Positions 1-8,044 of a stretch of 48,595 bases of DNA are shown one piece after another. The translations under genes were made by a program, and so were the position numbers. Below the pieces are notes generated by a model that had not been told where the DNA came from, did no database searches, and worked only from the letters and a program-made list of their open reading frames with translations. How positions within the stretch are numbered: position 1 is the first letter of the stretch; the number at the start of each line of letters is the position of its first letter. Source of the DNA: CAZCCV01 sp964497515 (lineage in GTDB: Bacteria; Armatimonadota; UBA5829; DTLH01); the NCBI GenBank assembly GCA_964497515.1, contig CAZCCV010000017.1, forward strand, positions 1 to 48,595, given 5' to 3'.

Positions 1-55
1 GAATATGATGGCGTGATATCTGCTTGGTTCCTATTCCTCTAACCCCTCTTTCCAT

Positions 56-100
56 CGGGACATTATCCCACGGCAGTTATGGGGGACATAGTCGCTCTGC
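56..100 (-). repeat. REP-like tandem half-repeat pair (left copy)
   Basis: Read on the minus strand, this stretch holds GCAGAGCGACTATGTCCCC (100 to 82) and, about 25 bases on, a second unit ending GGGATAATGTCCC. The same two-unit arrangement occurs at 48551-48595 on the plus strand, where the first unit matches at 18 of 19 bases. Each unit contains a GGGAC...GTCCC dyad. This resembles repeats associated with REP/RAYT-type Y1 transposases, but no transposase gene is present here. Confidence 0.5.
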
Positions 101-426
101 ATATACAGCTGAAATACCAAGCATTGACGGTATCAGGTGGCAATGGTATATTAGCCATGACGAAAAAGGAGGTGGTGGCTAATGATAGATAGTCAACGAG
201 GTGACTTGGAGGGTTAGCAGTTTTAGCCCAGGTCACCATGACCTCCGGGTCATGAACAGAACCCTCACGAGAAGCCTCAACTACCTGTGAGGGTAGGAAT
301 CGAAAGAACGGCCGCCACCTTTGTGTGGCGGCCCTAATCATTGATCTCCCCTCTTCAACGCAGCCGATTGTTTTAACACCTGCAAAGCCTAGAGACCAAT
401 CGCTCTACGCCCTCATAGCCATAGGC
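101..426. other. Non-coding stretch with clustered stem-loops
   Basis: No convincing gene is seen between the left edge and the panB stop. The stretch holds several inverted repeats in a row: GGTGACTTGG (201-210) against CCAGGTCACC, CATGACC/GGTCATG (237-243 and 248-254), ACCCTCAC/GTGAGGGT (261-268 and 287-294) and the 9-bp stem at 310-333. Such a run could be a structured RNA, a transposon end or intergenic repeats. I do not recognise a known RNA family. Confidence 0.4.
310..333 (-). terminator. Probable terminator of the panB operon
   Basis: This is a perfect 9-bp stem, GGCCGCCAC/GTGGCGGCC, with a 6-base loop. On the minus strand it is followed by GTTCTTTCG, a moderately T-rich tail. It lies about 95 bases downstream of the panB stop. 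The T tract is broken, so termination is inferred rather than obvious. Confidence 0.5.
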
Positions 427-1209
427 CTACGGAAACACTCCTGTACGGACTTCCTCAGTATAAGTCTTAAGAGCATCTCCGATTTGATCCCAGAGTTTGG
501 CGTATTGTTTGGCGTGTTTGGGCACGAACTTGTCGTAGAGGTTCAGTAAATCGTGGACAACCTGCACTTGGCCGTCGCAGCGGGGTCCGGCTCCAATGCC
601 AATAGTAGGTATGGAGAGCTCTTCGGTGATTTCAGCAGCGAGTTCCGATGGCACCAGCTCCAGCACCACAGCGAAAGCCCCTGCATCTTGAAGCCGCAGG
701 GCATCTTCACGGATTCGAATAGCCGCCGATTCTTTTTTTCCCTGCCGCGTATGGCCGCCGAAAGCGTGTACCGATTGAGGCGTCATTCCCAAGTGACCCA
801 TTACGGGGATACCAATGCTTGTAAGTCGCTCTACAATCGGAGCAACGGTCGAGCCGCCCTCAAGTTTTACTGCCTGCGCTCCGGCCTCCTGTACAAACCT
901 GCCGGCGTTTCGGATCGCCTCTTCCATACTGACCTGATAAGAGAGAAACGGCATATCACCGACGACTAACGCTCGCGTTGCAGCCCGTGCGACCGCAACG
1001 GTATGTGGCAGCATCATCTCCATTGTGACAGGAAGGGTGTTCTCGAGGCCAAAGACCACCATTCCAATGGAATCGCCAACTAGGAGCACATCCACACCTG
1101 CCTGATCGGCAAGTCTGCCAACAGGATAGTCATACGCCGTAAGAACGACGATTTTCTCTCCCATCTCTTTCATTGCTCGAAGCTTGGGTGCTGTAACTCT
1201 TGATTGCAT
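427..1209 (-). CDS. panB: 3-methyl-2-oxobutanoate hydroxymethyltransferase
   Basis: This enzyme transfers a hydroxymethyl group from 5,10-methylene-tetrahydrofolate to 2-oxoisovalerate to make ketopantoate, the first committed step of pantothenate and CoA synthesis in the cytosol. The 260 residues match the usual family length. The N-terminal TAYDYPVGRLAD segment, the metal-site residues Asp46, Asp85 and Glu117 (in KLEGG), and the catalytic-type Glu184 (in LELVP) are all present. It is the last gene of a minus-strand series and begins 6 bases after the upstream TPR/membrane gene. No panC or panD is nearby. The folate enzyme FolK lies upstream in the same operon, a loose link since PanB uses a folate cofactor. 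Confidence 0.96.
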   Translation of the reverse strand: MQSRVTAPKLRAMKEMGEKIVVLTAYDYPVGRLADQAGVDVLLVGDSIGMVVFGLENTLPVTMEMMLPHTVAVARAATRALVVGDMPFLSYQVSMEEAIRNAGRFVQEAGAQAVKLEGGSTVAPIVERLTSIGIPVMGHLGMTPQSVHAFGGHTRQGKKESAAIRIREDALRLQDAGAFAVVLELVPSELAAEITEELSIPTIGIGAGPRCDGQVQVVHDLLNLYDKFVPKHAKQYAKLWDQIGDALKTYTEEVRTGVFP

Positions 1210-1215
1210 CTGATA

Positions 1216-2040
1216 CTACCTTTCTGCCGTAAGAATCGATCCTAAAGTCCATCCTATCATAACACCCACAAATGCAATGTTCCCACCCAGCAGTAGAATC
1301 GATTTGGTCGCAGGTGGGTACAGCAAAGCCGTAATGGTAGTTACAACAGTAGCTACCGTCAGAACAGTGACTATGGATTTCGACAATGCATTCTGGATGA
1401 AGGCAAAAACCAAATAGACTATTGCAGCCGCCGGAAAGAACAGCGGGCCGGTTATAACGAGCAGCAGGCCGGTGTGGATTGTCGTCCACCCAGAAGCGCC
1501 GCGCTCATAGATAATAGCATCGTCCGGATGCTCCAGAAGTCCGCTGAAGCCCAGAAGGAACCCCATGAGCAGAGAGTCTCCGAAGATGACAAACACCACG
1601 TTCCAACTCCACGCGGCAATATACGTGAGCCTGTAGTCCACAAGCCAGGGAATCGGTGTGCCCGGGAATATCCAAATGAAGAACAGCGCAAATACAGCAA
1701 TCGTCCAGCCTACGGTGCTTGCAATCAGGTGCGACTTAGATAGTGTGCCATCGTGATCTTCCCAAGAGAAGCTGATTGGTGCCGAACGCTCGATCAGCTT
1801 GTTCAGTTTCTCTTCGCTCTCTCTGTCGTTTGGGTTGAACTGAATGGCGTAGGAATACTCCTGTATCGCGCGTTCATTCATACGTTTTGCGCGATAAATA
1901 TCACCCAATATAGCGTGTGCGCGACCACATTTTGGGTCGAGCGCCAGTGCCTGTTTGCAGAGTCCCTTTGCACGCTCCGGCTGGCGACGGATGAAGGCCA
2001 TTTCAGCATCTTTGATCAGTTTTCTTACGTCAGCCCGCAT
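1216..2040 (-). CDS. TPR-repeat integral membrane protein
   Basis: Residues 1-85 form two to three tetratricopeptide repeats (helical pairs with ALALDP and AIQFNP turns). Residues about 105-270 contain roughly five hydrophobic segments, so the protein probably shows its TPR part to the cytosol from the membrane. Its start overlaps the end of the J-domain gene by 16 bases in another frame, which suggests translational coupling. A J-domain protein encoded next to a TPR protein hints at a split co-chaperone pair, but no specific function is known. It could serve assembly of the secretion or pilus machinery implied by the two upstream GspF-type genes. The name is descriptive only. Confidence 0.75.
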   Translation of the reverse strand: MRADVRKLIKDAEMAFIRRQPERAKGLCKQALALDPKCGRAHAILGDIYRAKRMNERAIQEYSYAIQFNPNDRESEEKLNKLIERSAPISFSWEDHDGTLSKSHLIASTVGWTIAVFALFFIWIFPGTPIPWLVDYRLTYIAAWSWNVVFVIFGDSLLMGFLLGFSGLLEHPDDAIIYERGASGWTTIHTGLLLVITGPLFFPAAAIVYLVFAFIQNALSKSIVTVLTVATVVTTITALLYPPATKSILLLGGNIAFVGVMIGWTLGSILTAER

Positions 2041-2312
2041 CGCTGTTCTCGGTGGAGTTGGTGTGTCTTCGGTGGTTCAGCGCGCTGTGTTACGCTAGGA
2101 AGTGTGGCATCGTACGACCTGCGAGCAGTTGGATTACTCAGTACCTTGTACGCCTCTGTTATCCTTGCAAACTCTGCAGGAGTCATAGCTCTGTCCCCAG
2201 CAACATCCGGGTGATGCTTGCGGACGATTTCGCGGAAGCGCTTTTTGACTTCAGCCAGGGTTGCGTTTCGATGTAGTCCTAATACATCGTAGTGTGTCTT
2301 ATGTGGTGACAT
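2025..2312 (-). CDS. Short J-domain (DnaJ-like) protein
   Basis: Residues 5-70 form a J-domain: DVLGL, the positively charged helix II (KKRFREIVRKHHPD) with the HPD motif that stimulates DnaK ATPase, then AYKVLSNPTARRSYD. The protein is only 95 residues and lacks the Gly/Phe, zinc-finger and C-terminal substrate domains of DnaJ, so it is a type III (J-domain-only) co-chaperone. The ATG directly abuts the stop of the upstream GspF gene (TAAATG on the minus strand), and the end overlaps the TPR/membrane gene. It probably recruits Hsp70 to a specific partner, perhaps the TPR membrane protein encoded next to it. Confidence 0.9.
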   Translation of the reverse strand: MSPHKTHYDVLGLHRNATLAEVKKRFREIVRKHHPDVAGDRAMTPAEFARITEAYKVLSNPTARRSYDATLPSVTQRAEPPKTHQLHREQRCGLT

Positions 2313-3491
2313 TTACTGCTGTAACATCCCGCCTGCGTAGTTGCCATAAAAGTCGGAGACAATTAGCAGAACGACAATTCCGGCGGCAAGTATCAGCATA
2401 GCAAAAAGCACATAAGCCAGCTTTTCAGTTGATAGCTTTGCCTCCTGTGTGCTGTGCTCGCTAACCTGTTCCAGCACTTGGCTCATATTCCCTGTTGTCT
2501 CACCTGTTGCGATCATATCAAGCACCATTGGCGGAAATGCGCGGGATTCAGCCAATGCTTTGTGCAGCCCACTACCTCCTCTGATTTTAGGCACTACTCG
2601 CATTATCTTGCCTTTCATACCCTCGTTTCCCATCGCATCCGCTGCGTATTCCACGGCGTCAGCAAACGGGATCCCCGCACTGTAGCACGTAGACAGCGCT
2701 GCGCTGAACCGACTCATAGCCAGCTTGCGGACTATATCTCCAATAACCGGGATCGATACCACAATAGAGTCCCACACGATCCTGATAGGCCGAACAGCGA
2801 ATAACACACGAGCAACCACCCACAGCAGAAGAAGAAATAGGGCTAGCGGCAACACAGTTTGGCGCAGTACATCCAGCACGACAGGCATTCCGTCATTCAC
2901 AATTGCGGCCATCCGTGGCACGAAAAGCACTGCTGCGATGATGAACACCAGAATGATCTTCGGATAGAATGTGACCCTCGAAAAAAGGTGTTTGATCTCC
3001 AGTTCTCTTTCGATGTGATTGGCTATCTGACCAGTCATAGAATGGAGCATTCCACCGTACTCCCCCGCGCGTATTAGCCCCATAGTTATCGAAGAGAAAA
3101 CGAAAGGATACTGTTCCATAATCTCAGAGAGCTGTCCTCCCGCACGAACGTGTTCCGCTGCTCTTGCAGCTATGGCTGGAAGTCTGCACATCGCTCTTTG
3201 CCTGCTGAGCGCATCCAAGGCTTCTCCCAACCCCATCCCGGCTTTTATCATCGTATCCAACTGATTGAAGAACAGCGCTTGCGCTTGAAGCGAAACACCG
3301 GTCCAAATGGGCCCCAGACCTCCTGAGGCTAAGGGCTGTGGTTTGCGCTCAGTTTTGACAGGATGAATATCTACAGGCCACAAGCCCATCTCACGAACGC
3401 TCGCAGCAGCGTTTCGGGCATCAGAGGCCTCGACAATGCCTTCCACAATGCTCCCTGAGGAGTTTTTTGCCTTGTAAACGAAGCTGGACAT
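2313..3491 (-). CDS. Type II secretion / type IV pilus inner-membrane protein, GspF/PilC family
   Basis: The 392-residue protein has the family layout. The N-terminal part (MSSFVYKAKNSSGSIVEG) resembles the start of GspF/PilC. It is followed by two T2SSF domains (about 90-215 and 285-390), each with cytoplasmic helices and membrane segments. GspF-type proteins form the inner-membrane platform that works with the assembly ATPase to extract pseudopilins. The gene follows a second GspF-like gene by 29 bases. No GspE/PilB ATPase or secretin is in the window. The DUF1559 pseudopilin at 20909 is a possible substrate, but it is 17 kb away. Confidence 0.9.
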   Translation of the reverse strand: MSSFVYKAKNSSGSIVEGIVEASDARNAAASVREMGLWPVDIHPVKTERKPQPLASGGLGPIWTGVSLQAQALFFNQLDTMIKAGMGLGEALDALSRQRAMCRLPAIAARAAEHVRAGGQLSEIMEQYPFVFSSITMGLIRAGEYGGMLHSMTGQIANHIERELEIKHLFSRVTFYPKIILVFIIAAVLFVPRMAAIVNDGMPVVLDVLRQTVLPLALFLLLLWVVARVLFAVRPIRIVWDSIVVSIPVIGDIVRKLAMSRFSAALSTCYSAGIPFADAVEYAADAMGNEGMKGKIMRVVPKIRGGSGLHKALAESRAFPPMVLDMIATGETTGNMSQVLEQVSEHSTQEAKLSTEKLAYVLFAMLILAAGIVVLLIVSDFYGNYAGGMLQQ

Positions 3492-3520
3492 ACTGCTGCC
3501 TCACGAATCAGCGGTGTTGA

Positions 3521-4810
3521 TCAACCAAATATCGACAGAAATTGTGAGTAGAATCGCCTTGTAATCAAGGCAATCATAATGAGAACAATCCCACTCGGAA
3601 TAATCAATGCAAGATTAAACAACACAACAGACACCACACGACTGGTAGTTTTACGTCTACCTAACTGGTCGTTATGGTAGTTTGTCAGTCGTTCGAGCAT
3701 TTCCGGGATAGATCCGGCCTTTTCAGCCGTTGCAATCATACCGATATCTTCGGGCGAGAATACATCTGATTTAGCAAATGCCGCCTGAAGACTGTAGTTT
3801 GGTTGGTGGAATATATCTCCGAGCACCCGCAGCCTTGCAGCGATTGTCGAATTCCTGACTGTGGACGCCGCTACCAACCAAGATTGAGACAACGGCACCG
3901 CCGATTGATACTGTCCGTGCAGTGTTCGCATAAAACGTTCTACCGAATGTGTGCGTTGCAATGGGCCCCACACTGGTACAATGAGTATAAATGAATCCAA
4001 TGCTGCTCGCACGGCAGGTACCCGTTTAATCCGCCTGACTGCACAGTTAAGCACTATCCATCCAAGTATGAGTGGTACAGAGATAGTCAAGATACCGTGC
4101 AAGTATGCGGCGAACAGGTCGGGAGCTCTGCTTGCACTTTCTGAGTCTCCAATTGAAGCGTTCACGAACTGCAGTAAATGCTTCTCAGCACCTAATAACG
4201 GAGCAAATAGAAAGAACAGAAGCGTGTTGAAACGAACGATAAACCACCCGATTCTCGCCAGAAAGCCGTAGCGATACTCAGATTCGAGTTCCGTTGCCGC
4301 CTCATCGAGCGCGACATCCAGATACCCACCTACTTCACCAGCCCATATCATACCCACGGTGTATGCAGGAAAAATACCGGGATAGTTGGCCATAGCCGAC
4401 GACAAAGAACTGCCGGACTGTACTCTAGTGCTGAGACTATCACATATGTTTCGCAGCTTGCGGTTTACAGTAGTGCGTTGTACTTCGCTCAGCGATTGAA
4501 AAAGCGGCATCCCAGATTGCACCAATGTGGCCAACTGTCTGTAGAATCGCGTAAGAGCACTGATGCTGACAGACGAGGTGACAGTCACAGGATGTCCGAG
4601 GGCACTTGGTGAGGACGTACGCTTGGATCTGGCATTCTGTTGTGAAGCCGCCGCTCGCTGCTTAGTGTTCGCATTTGCGAGCATAGCAGCCTTTAGAGAG
4701 TATCCCATAACGGATAGCTTCTGAGAGATCATCTGCTCATTAGCAGCATTCATAGCGCCGCGAACGACTTTTCCCGAACGATCAACTGCTTCGTAGCGAT
4801 AAAGCGGCAT
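3521..4810 (-). CDS. Second GspF/PilC-family inner-membrane protein
   Basis: This 429-residue protein is a diverged paralogue of its downstream neighbour. It begins MPLYRYEAVDRSGKVVRG, the typical GspF start, then has a Ser/Ala-rich linker (about 48-85) that the neighbour lacks. T2SSF domains follow at about 90-215 and 300-425, with SGMPLFQSLSEV and AGEVGGYL as family-type motifs. Membrane segments lie near 190-205, 240-260 and 395-420. Two adjacent GspF genes suggest either a heteromeric platform or an old duplication. Confidence 0.88.
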   Translation of the reverse strand: MPLYRYEAVDRSGKVVRGAMNAANEQMISQKLSVMGYSLKAAMLANANTKQRAAASQQNARSKRTSSPSALGHPVTVTSSVSISALTRFYRQLATLVQSGMPLFQSLSEVQRTTVNRKLRNICDSLSTRVQSGSSLSSAMANYPGIFPAYTVGMIWAGEVGGYLDVALDEAATELESEYRYGFLARIGWFIVRFNTLLFFLFAPLLGAEKHLLQFVNASIGDSESASRAPDLFAAYLHGILTISVPLILGWIVLNCAVRRIKRVPAVRAALDSFILIVPVWGPLQRTHSVERFMRTLHGQYQSAVPLSQSWLVAASTVRNSTIAARLRVLGDIFHQPNYSLQAAFAKSDVFSPEDIGMIATAEKAGSIPEMLERLTNYHNDQLGRRKTTSRVVSVVLFNLALIIPSGIVLIMIALITRRFYSQFLSIFG

Positions 4811-4865
4811 AGCGATACTGAATCGAAACAGAGGTTGCAGCTCTGTTCAATTCCCTCCTGTACAC

Positions 4866-5342
4866 TTATCTCTTCGCTTCTTCTTCAGAACAAACCTGCA
4901 GAGCAGCCTCTTTCGCAGTAATTCCACCGGGGAGCATAAGATAGGGCGCGATCTCTGCAAGTGGTTCAAGAACAAATCTCCGTTCCATCATCCGCGGGTG
5001 TGGAATCTTAAGGCCTGCTTCATCAATTATCTCATTCGCATACAGCAGAATATCTAAATCTATGACTCTCGGACCCCACCTTATTGTTCGCTTTCGACCC
5101 ATTTGGCGTTCTATTTCTTGCAGGTTCTTCAAAAGCACAGTCGGGCTTAAGCTGGTTTCGAGCTTCGCGACAGCGTTCAAAAAGTCGGCCTGCTCGGTGT
5201 AGCCCACCGGAGCCGTTTCCAAGTATGAAGAGACTTCAACAAGCGTTGTGCTCGGTAACTCGTGCAAAAGAGCAACCGCGCGGTCGAGATTCTGCCGTCT
5301 GTCACCGATGTTAGATCCAAGAGCGATGAAGGTCGTTTTCAT
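4866..5342 (-). CDS. folK: 2-amino-4-hydroxy-6-hydroxymethyldihydropteridine pyrophosphokinase
   Basis: HPPK transfers pyrophosphate from ATP to 6-hydroxymethyl-7,8-dihydropterin in folate synthesis. The 158 residues fit the single-domain enzyme. The start ALGSNIGDR (7-15), the substrate loop ETAPVGYTEQADFLNAV (42-58) and the Mg-binding Asp95 and Asp97 in GPRVIDLDILLY are all present, as is IPHPRMMERRFVLEPL. No folB or folP is attached. The gene follows the ROK kinase by 16 bases and precedes the GspF pair by 55 bases. Confidence 0.96.
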   Translation of the reverse strand: MKTTFIALGSNIGDRRQNLDRAVALLHELPSTTLVEVSSYLETAPVGYTEQADFLNAVAKLETSLSPTVLLKNLQEIERQMGRKRTIRWGPRVIDLDILLYANEIIDEAGLKIPHPRMMERRFVLEPLAEIAPYLMLPGGITAKEAALQVCSEEEAKR

Positions 5343-5358
5343 CTTGGTACTTTGCAGT

Positions 5359-6345
5359 CTATTCTAGCTTCTGCAATTCAGTAAGTGCCAGTGTCACGCC
5401 GCCCATTATTCCTGCATCGTCCCCCAGTTCAGGAGGAACAACCCGGCAGACGCGCCTGGATTGCGTGAGCGACAATGCGTCCACAGTTCTAAGCAGTGGC
5501 TTCCAGAGCACGTCACCGGCCTGAGAGATACCTCCTCCAACTATCACCATCTCAGGGTTCAGCACGCTTATCATGTTCGCTACGCCTACGCCAACGAAGT
5601 AGGCGGTCTCCTCCATTGTCTCGATAGCGACTTCGTCACCGTTTTCTGCTGCTTCAGCGATGGTAGCTGGAGTCACGCTCCAATCTGGCCAGTCTTCGTC
5701 TCTAATTAGCACGCTCTGCCGGCCCATTTGTATCTTTCGTTTAGCGCGTTCTACAATTGCATCGATGGAAGCCAGCGCTTCCAAATGTCCGGGTCGGCCG
5801 CAACTGCACATAGGGCCATCTGCGACGACCGTCATATGGCCGATTTCGGCTCCTCCGTCGTTTGCCCCTAAGAGCAGATTGCCATCGATGATGATTCCTC
5901 CCCCGACTCCGGTTCCTAGCGCAATCATAACCAGAGATCTCACATCGCGCCCCGCACCAAACCTGTATTCGCCGAGCGCAGCAATGTTCACATCGTTTCC
6001 CATAAACACTGGTATACCAAGCGCATCTTTAAGTGGAGCCAGGAGTTGTATTCCGTCCCAACCCCTGAAGTTCGGTGACCACAGCACCATCCCTTCTTTA
6101 GAGTTGTGCCAGCCGGGAACACCAATACCACCGCCGAGCACCTCAGGCGCTTCCACACCGGCAACGGATATGGCGCGGCGCGCTGCGAGTATTATCTGAG
6201 GTATAGTCACGTCGGGGCCTTCTTGAGCACGCGATAGCTCGCGAGCTTCGCCGATAATCTTCCCCTCTGCATCAGTTACAGCGGCACGAACATTGGTTCC
6301 CCCGAGATCGATTCCCAAAATGTAAGGTCTATCAATCAGCCCCAT
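5359..6345 (-). CDS. ROK-family sugar kinase (glucokinase-like)
   Basis: This is a 328-residue actin-fold kinase that probably phosphorylates glucose or a related hexose. It shows the phosphate-1 loop DLGGTN (13-18), the GNDVN catalytic stretch, GTGVGGGII (phosphate-2) and the ROK zinc segment. In that segment CSCGRPGHLE has His where most ROK proteins have the last Cys, so metal binding may differ slightly. The start chosen has AAGGAGG 8 bases upstream. A longer in-frame start at 6372 lies upstream of the predicted transcription start and is rejected. This is the first gene of the minus-strand operon. The sugar substrate cannot be told from sequence. Confidence 0.9.
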   Translation of the reverse strand: MGLIDRPYILGIDLGGTNVRAAVTDAEGKIIGEARELSRAQEGPDVTIPQIILAARRAISVAGVEAPEVLGGGIGVPGWHNSKEGMVLWSPNFRGWDGIQLLAPLKDALGIPVFMGNDVNIAALGEYRFGAGRDVRSLVMIALGTGVGGGIIIDGNLLLGANDGGAEIGHMTVVADGPMCSCGRPGHLEALASIDAIVERAKRKIQMGRQSVLIRDEDWPDWSVTPATIAEAAENGDEVAIETMEETAYFVGVGVANMISVLNPEMVIVGGGISQAGDVLWKPLLRTVDALSLTQSRRVCRVVPPELGDDAGIMGGVTLALTELQKLE

Positions 6346-6374
6346 TTGACCCTCCTTACTCCGTGTTCGCATTT

Positions 6375-6403
6375 ACTATATCCCCCGCAGATTCCACTGT
6401 CAA
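6375..6403 (-). promoter_or_regulatory. Sigma-70-type promoter for the ROK-folK-gspF-panB operon
   Basis: On the minus strand a perfect -35 TTGACA (6403-6398) is followed after 17 bases by TATAGT (6380-6375). Transcription would begin near 6368, just ahead of the AAGGAGG and ATG of the ROK kinase. Confidence 0.8.
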
Positions 6404-6515
6404 CGCAGAGTCCTCCGCTAAACCCGGGATTAAGCGCACCAAATACGCAGGATAACCACCACAAATAGTCTGAGATTCTAGGGTGCCAGCCACACTAATG
6501 TGCGGTCCTCTTTCT

Positions 6516-6545
6516 TTGACACTCGCCTTTGGTGAGTGTTATAGT
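6516..6545 (+). promoter_or_regulatory. Menaquinone-operon promoter with overlapping CIRCE-like dyad
   Basis: A -35 TTGACA (6516-6521) and -10 TATAGT (6540-6545) are 18 bases apart. The same bases form the dyad TTGACACTC-N9-GAGTGTTAT (6516-6542). It agrees with the HrcA operator consensus TTAGCACTC-N9-GAGTGCTAA at 7 of 9 positions in each arm, with the same 9-base spacer. A repressor bound here would block the promoter. HrcA as that repressor is only an inference. Confidence 0.65.
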
Positions 6546-6595
6546 CTGACTTGGCAGGGGTAGAAACGCCGCTACGCGTGAGTTGAAGGGAAGAT

Positions 6596-8044
6596 ATGTC
6601 CTACAAAGACTTGAGAGAATTTGTCGATCGGCTAGAGGCCGAAGGTGAGCTGAAACGCATTAGCACCTCTCTTAGCCCTGAATTAGAGATAACAGAGGTT
6701 GCAGATAGAGCCGTAAAAGCCGATGGCCCCGCGCTTCTCATCGAACGCCCCACAGGGTTTTCGGTTCCGGTGCTTATCAACGCGTTTGGCTCTAAGAAAC
6801 GTATGGCCATGGCGCTTGGTGTCGATGACATCGAGGAAGTCGCATCGAGAATCGACGAACTCATAAAGATGGATATGCCCGATGGTCTTCTGGGCAAAGT
6901 GAAGATGCTGCCGTCACTTGTGAAATTGAGCGCATCTTTTCCGAAAACGGTGCGTTCCGGCGTGTGTCAGGAAGTTGTATTGAAGGGCGACGACGCCTCT
7001 TTGGATAAGTTCCCAATTCTGAAGTGCTGGCCAGGGGATGGCGGAAGATTCATCACGCTTCCTGTAGTAATATCCAAAGACCCAGAAACCGGGCACAGGA
7101 ATGTCGGAATGTACCGAATGCACGTCTACGACTCGCACACAACGGGTATGCATTGGCACGCGCACAAAGTCGGAGCGATGCACTATTCGGGTTATGAGCG
7201 ACTCGGCAAGCGTATGGCAGTTGCAGTGTGCTTGGGCGGGGATCCGGCGATCACATATTCGGCGACTGCGCCACTTCCCGAGGGGCTCGACGAGATGATC
7301 TTCGCAGGGTTTTTAAGACAAAAGCCAGTCGAGTTGGTCAAGTGCGTATCGGTGAATCTGGAAGTCCCTGCAGATAGCGAAATCGTCATCGAAGGGTACG
7401 TCGACCCCGGTGAACGACGCATAGAAGGTCCATTTGGAGATCACACTGGCTACTACAGCCTGGCCGATGAATACCCAGTATTTCACGTGACGGCGATTAC
7501 TCACCGCGAAAACCCGATATATCCTGCCACTATAGTCGGCAAGCCGCCTATGGAAGACTGCTGGCTTGCCAAAGCTACAGAACGGATATTTTTGCCGCTT
7601 ATCAAGGCGCAGCTTCCCGAAATAGTCGATATGAACCTGCCAGTAGAGGGCGTGTTCCACAATGTGGCGATTGTCTCCATCCGCAAGCGGTATCCAGGGC
7701 ACGCAAGAAAGATTATGCACGCGCTGTGGGGGATGGGTCAGGCCGCGTTCACTAAGATTATTGTAGTAGTAGACGATCACGTGGATGTCCAGAATATGGG
7801 CGAAGTGCTGTGGCGCATTGGGAACAACATCGACCCCAAGCGGGATGTGTCGTTGGTTGAAGGCCCCGTCGACGTGTTAAACCACGCTGCACCAATGCAG
7901 AACTTCGGTTCCAAGATGGGCATTGATGCCACCAAAAAGCTGCCCGAAGAAGGTATGCCCCGCGAATGGCCACCGGATATCGAAATGCACCCGGCGGTGA
8001 AATCGAAGGTGGACTCAATCTGGAAGGATTTGGGCATTGGCTAA
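6596..8044 (+). CDS. mqnL: UbiD-family decarboxylase, probable menaquinone-pathway decarboxylase
   Basis: UbiD-family enzymes use prenylated FMN to decarboxylate aromatic or unsaturated acids. At 482 residues it has the family length. The YRMHVYD region, the HWHAHK stretch and the R/E-rich RRIEGPFGDHTGYY region carry the residues that bind prenyl-FMN and manganese. It is followed by the UbiX partner, a prenyltransferase and three futalosine-pathway genes. It is therefore likely the MqnL-type enzyme acting on prenylated 1,4-dihydroxy-6-naphthoate, not an ubiquinone enzyme. The ATG has GAAGGGAAG upstream and lies about 44 bases after the predicted transcription start. The mqnL symbol rests on context. 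Confidence 0.88.
   Translation: MSYKDLREFVDRLEAEGELKRISTSLSPELEITEVADRAVKADGPALLIERPTGFSVPVLINAFGSKKRMAMALGVDDIEEVASRIDELIKMDMPDGLLGKVKMLPSLVKLSASFPKTVRSGVCQEVVLKGDDASLDKFPILKCWPGDGGRFITLPVVISKDPETGHRNVGMYRMHVYDSHTTGMHWHAHKVGAMHYSGYERLGKRMAVAVCLGGDPAITYSATAPLPEGLDEMIFAGFLRQKPVELVKCVSVNLEVPADSEIVIEGYVDPGERRIEGPFGDHTGYYSLADEYPVFHVTAITHRENPIYPATIVGKPPMEDCWLAKATERIFLPLIKAQLPEIVDMNLPVEGVFHNVAIVSIRKRYPGHARKIMHALWGMGQAAFTKIIVVVDDHVDVQNMGEVLWRIGNNIDPKRDVSLVEGPVDVLNHAAPMQNFGSKMGIDATKKLPEEGMPREWPPDIEMHPAVKSKVDSIWKDLGIG

Noticed and set aside
63..341. Open frame of 92 residues on the minus strand
   Set aside because: It runs through four hairpins and a probable terminator, has no ribosome site and no protein-like family pattern. 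It is most likely a chance frame.
6373..6595. Longer N-terminus for the ROK kinase (start at 6372)
   Set aside because: It lies ahead of the predicted transcription start, and the later ATG has a perfect AAGGAGG site.
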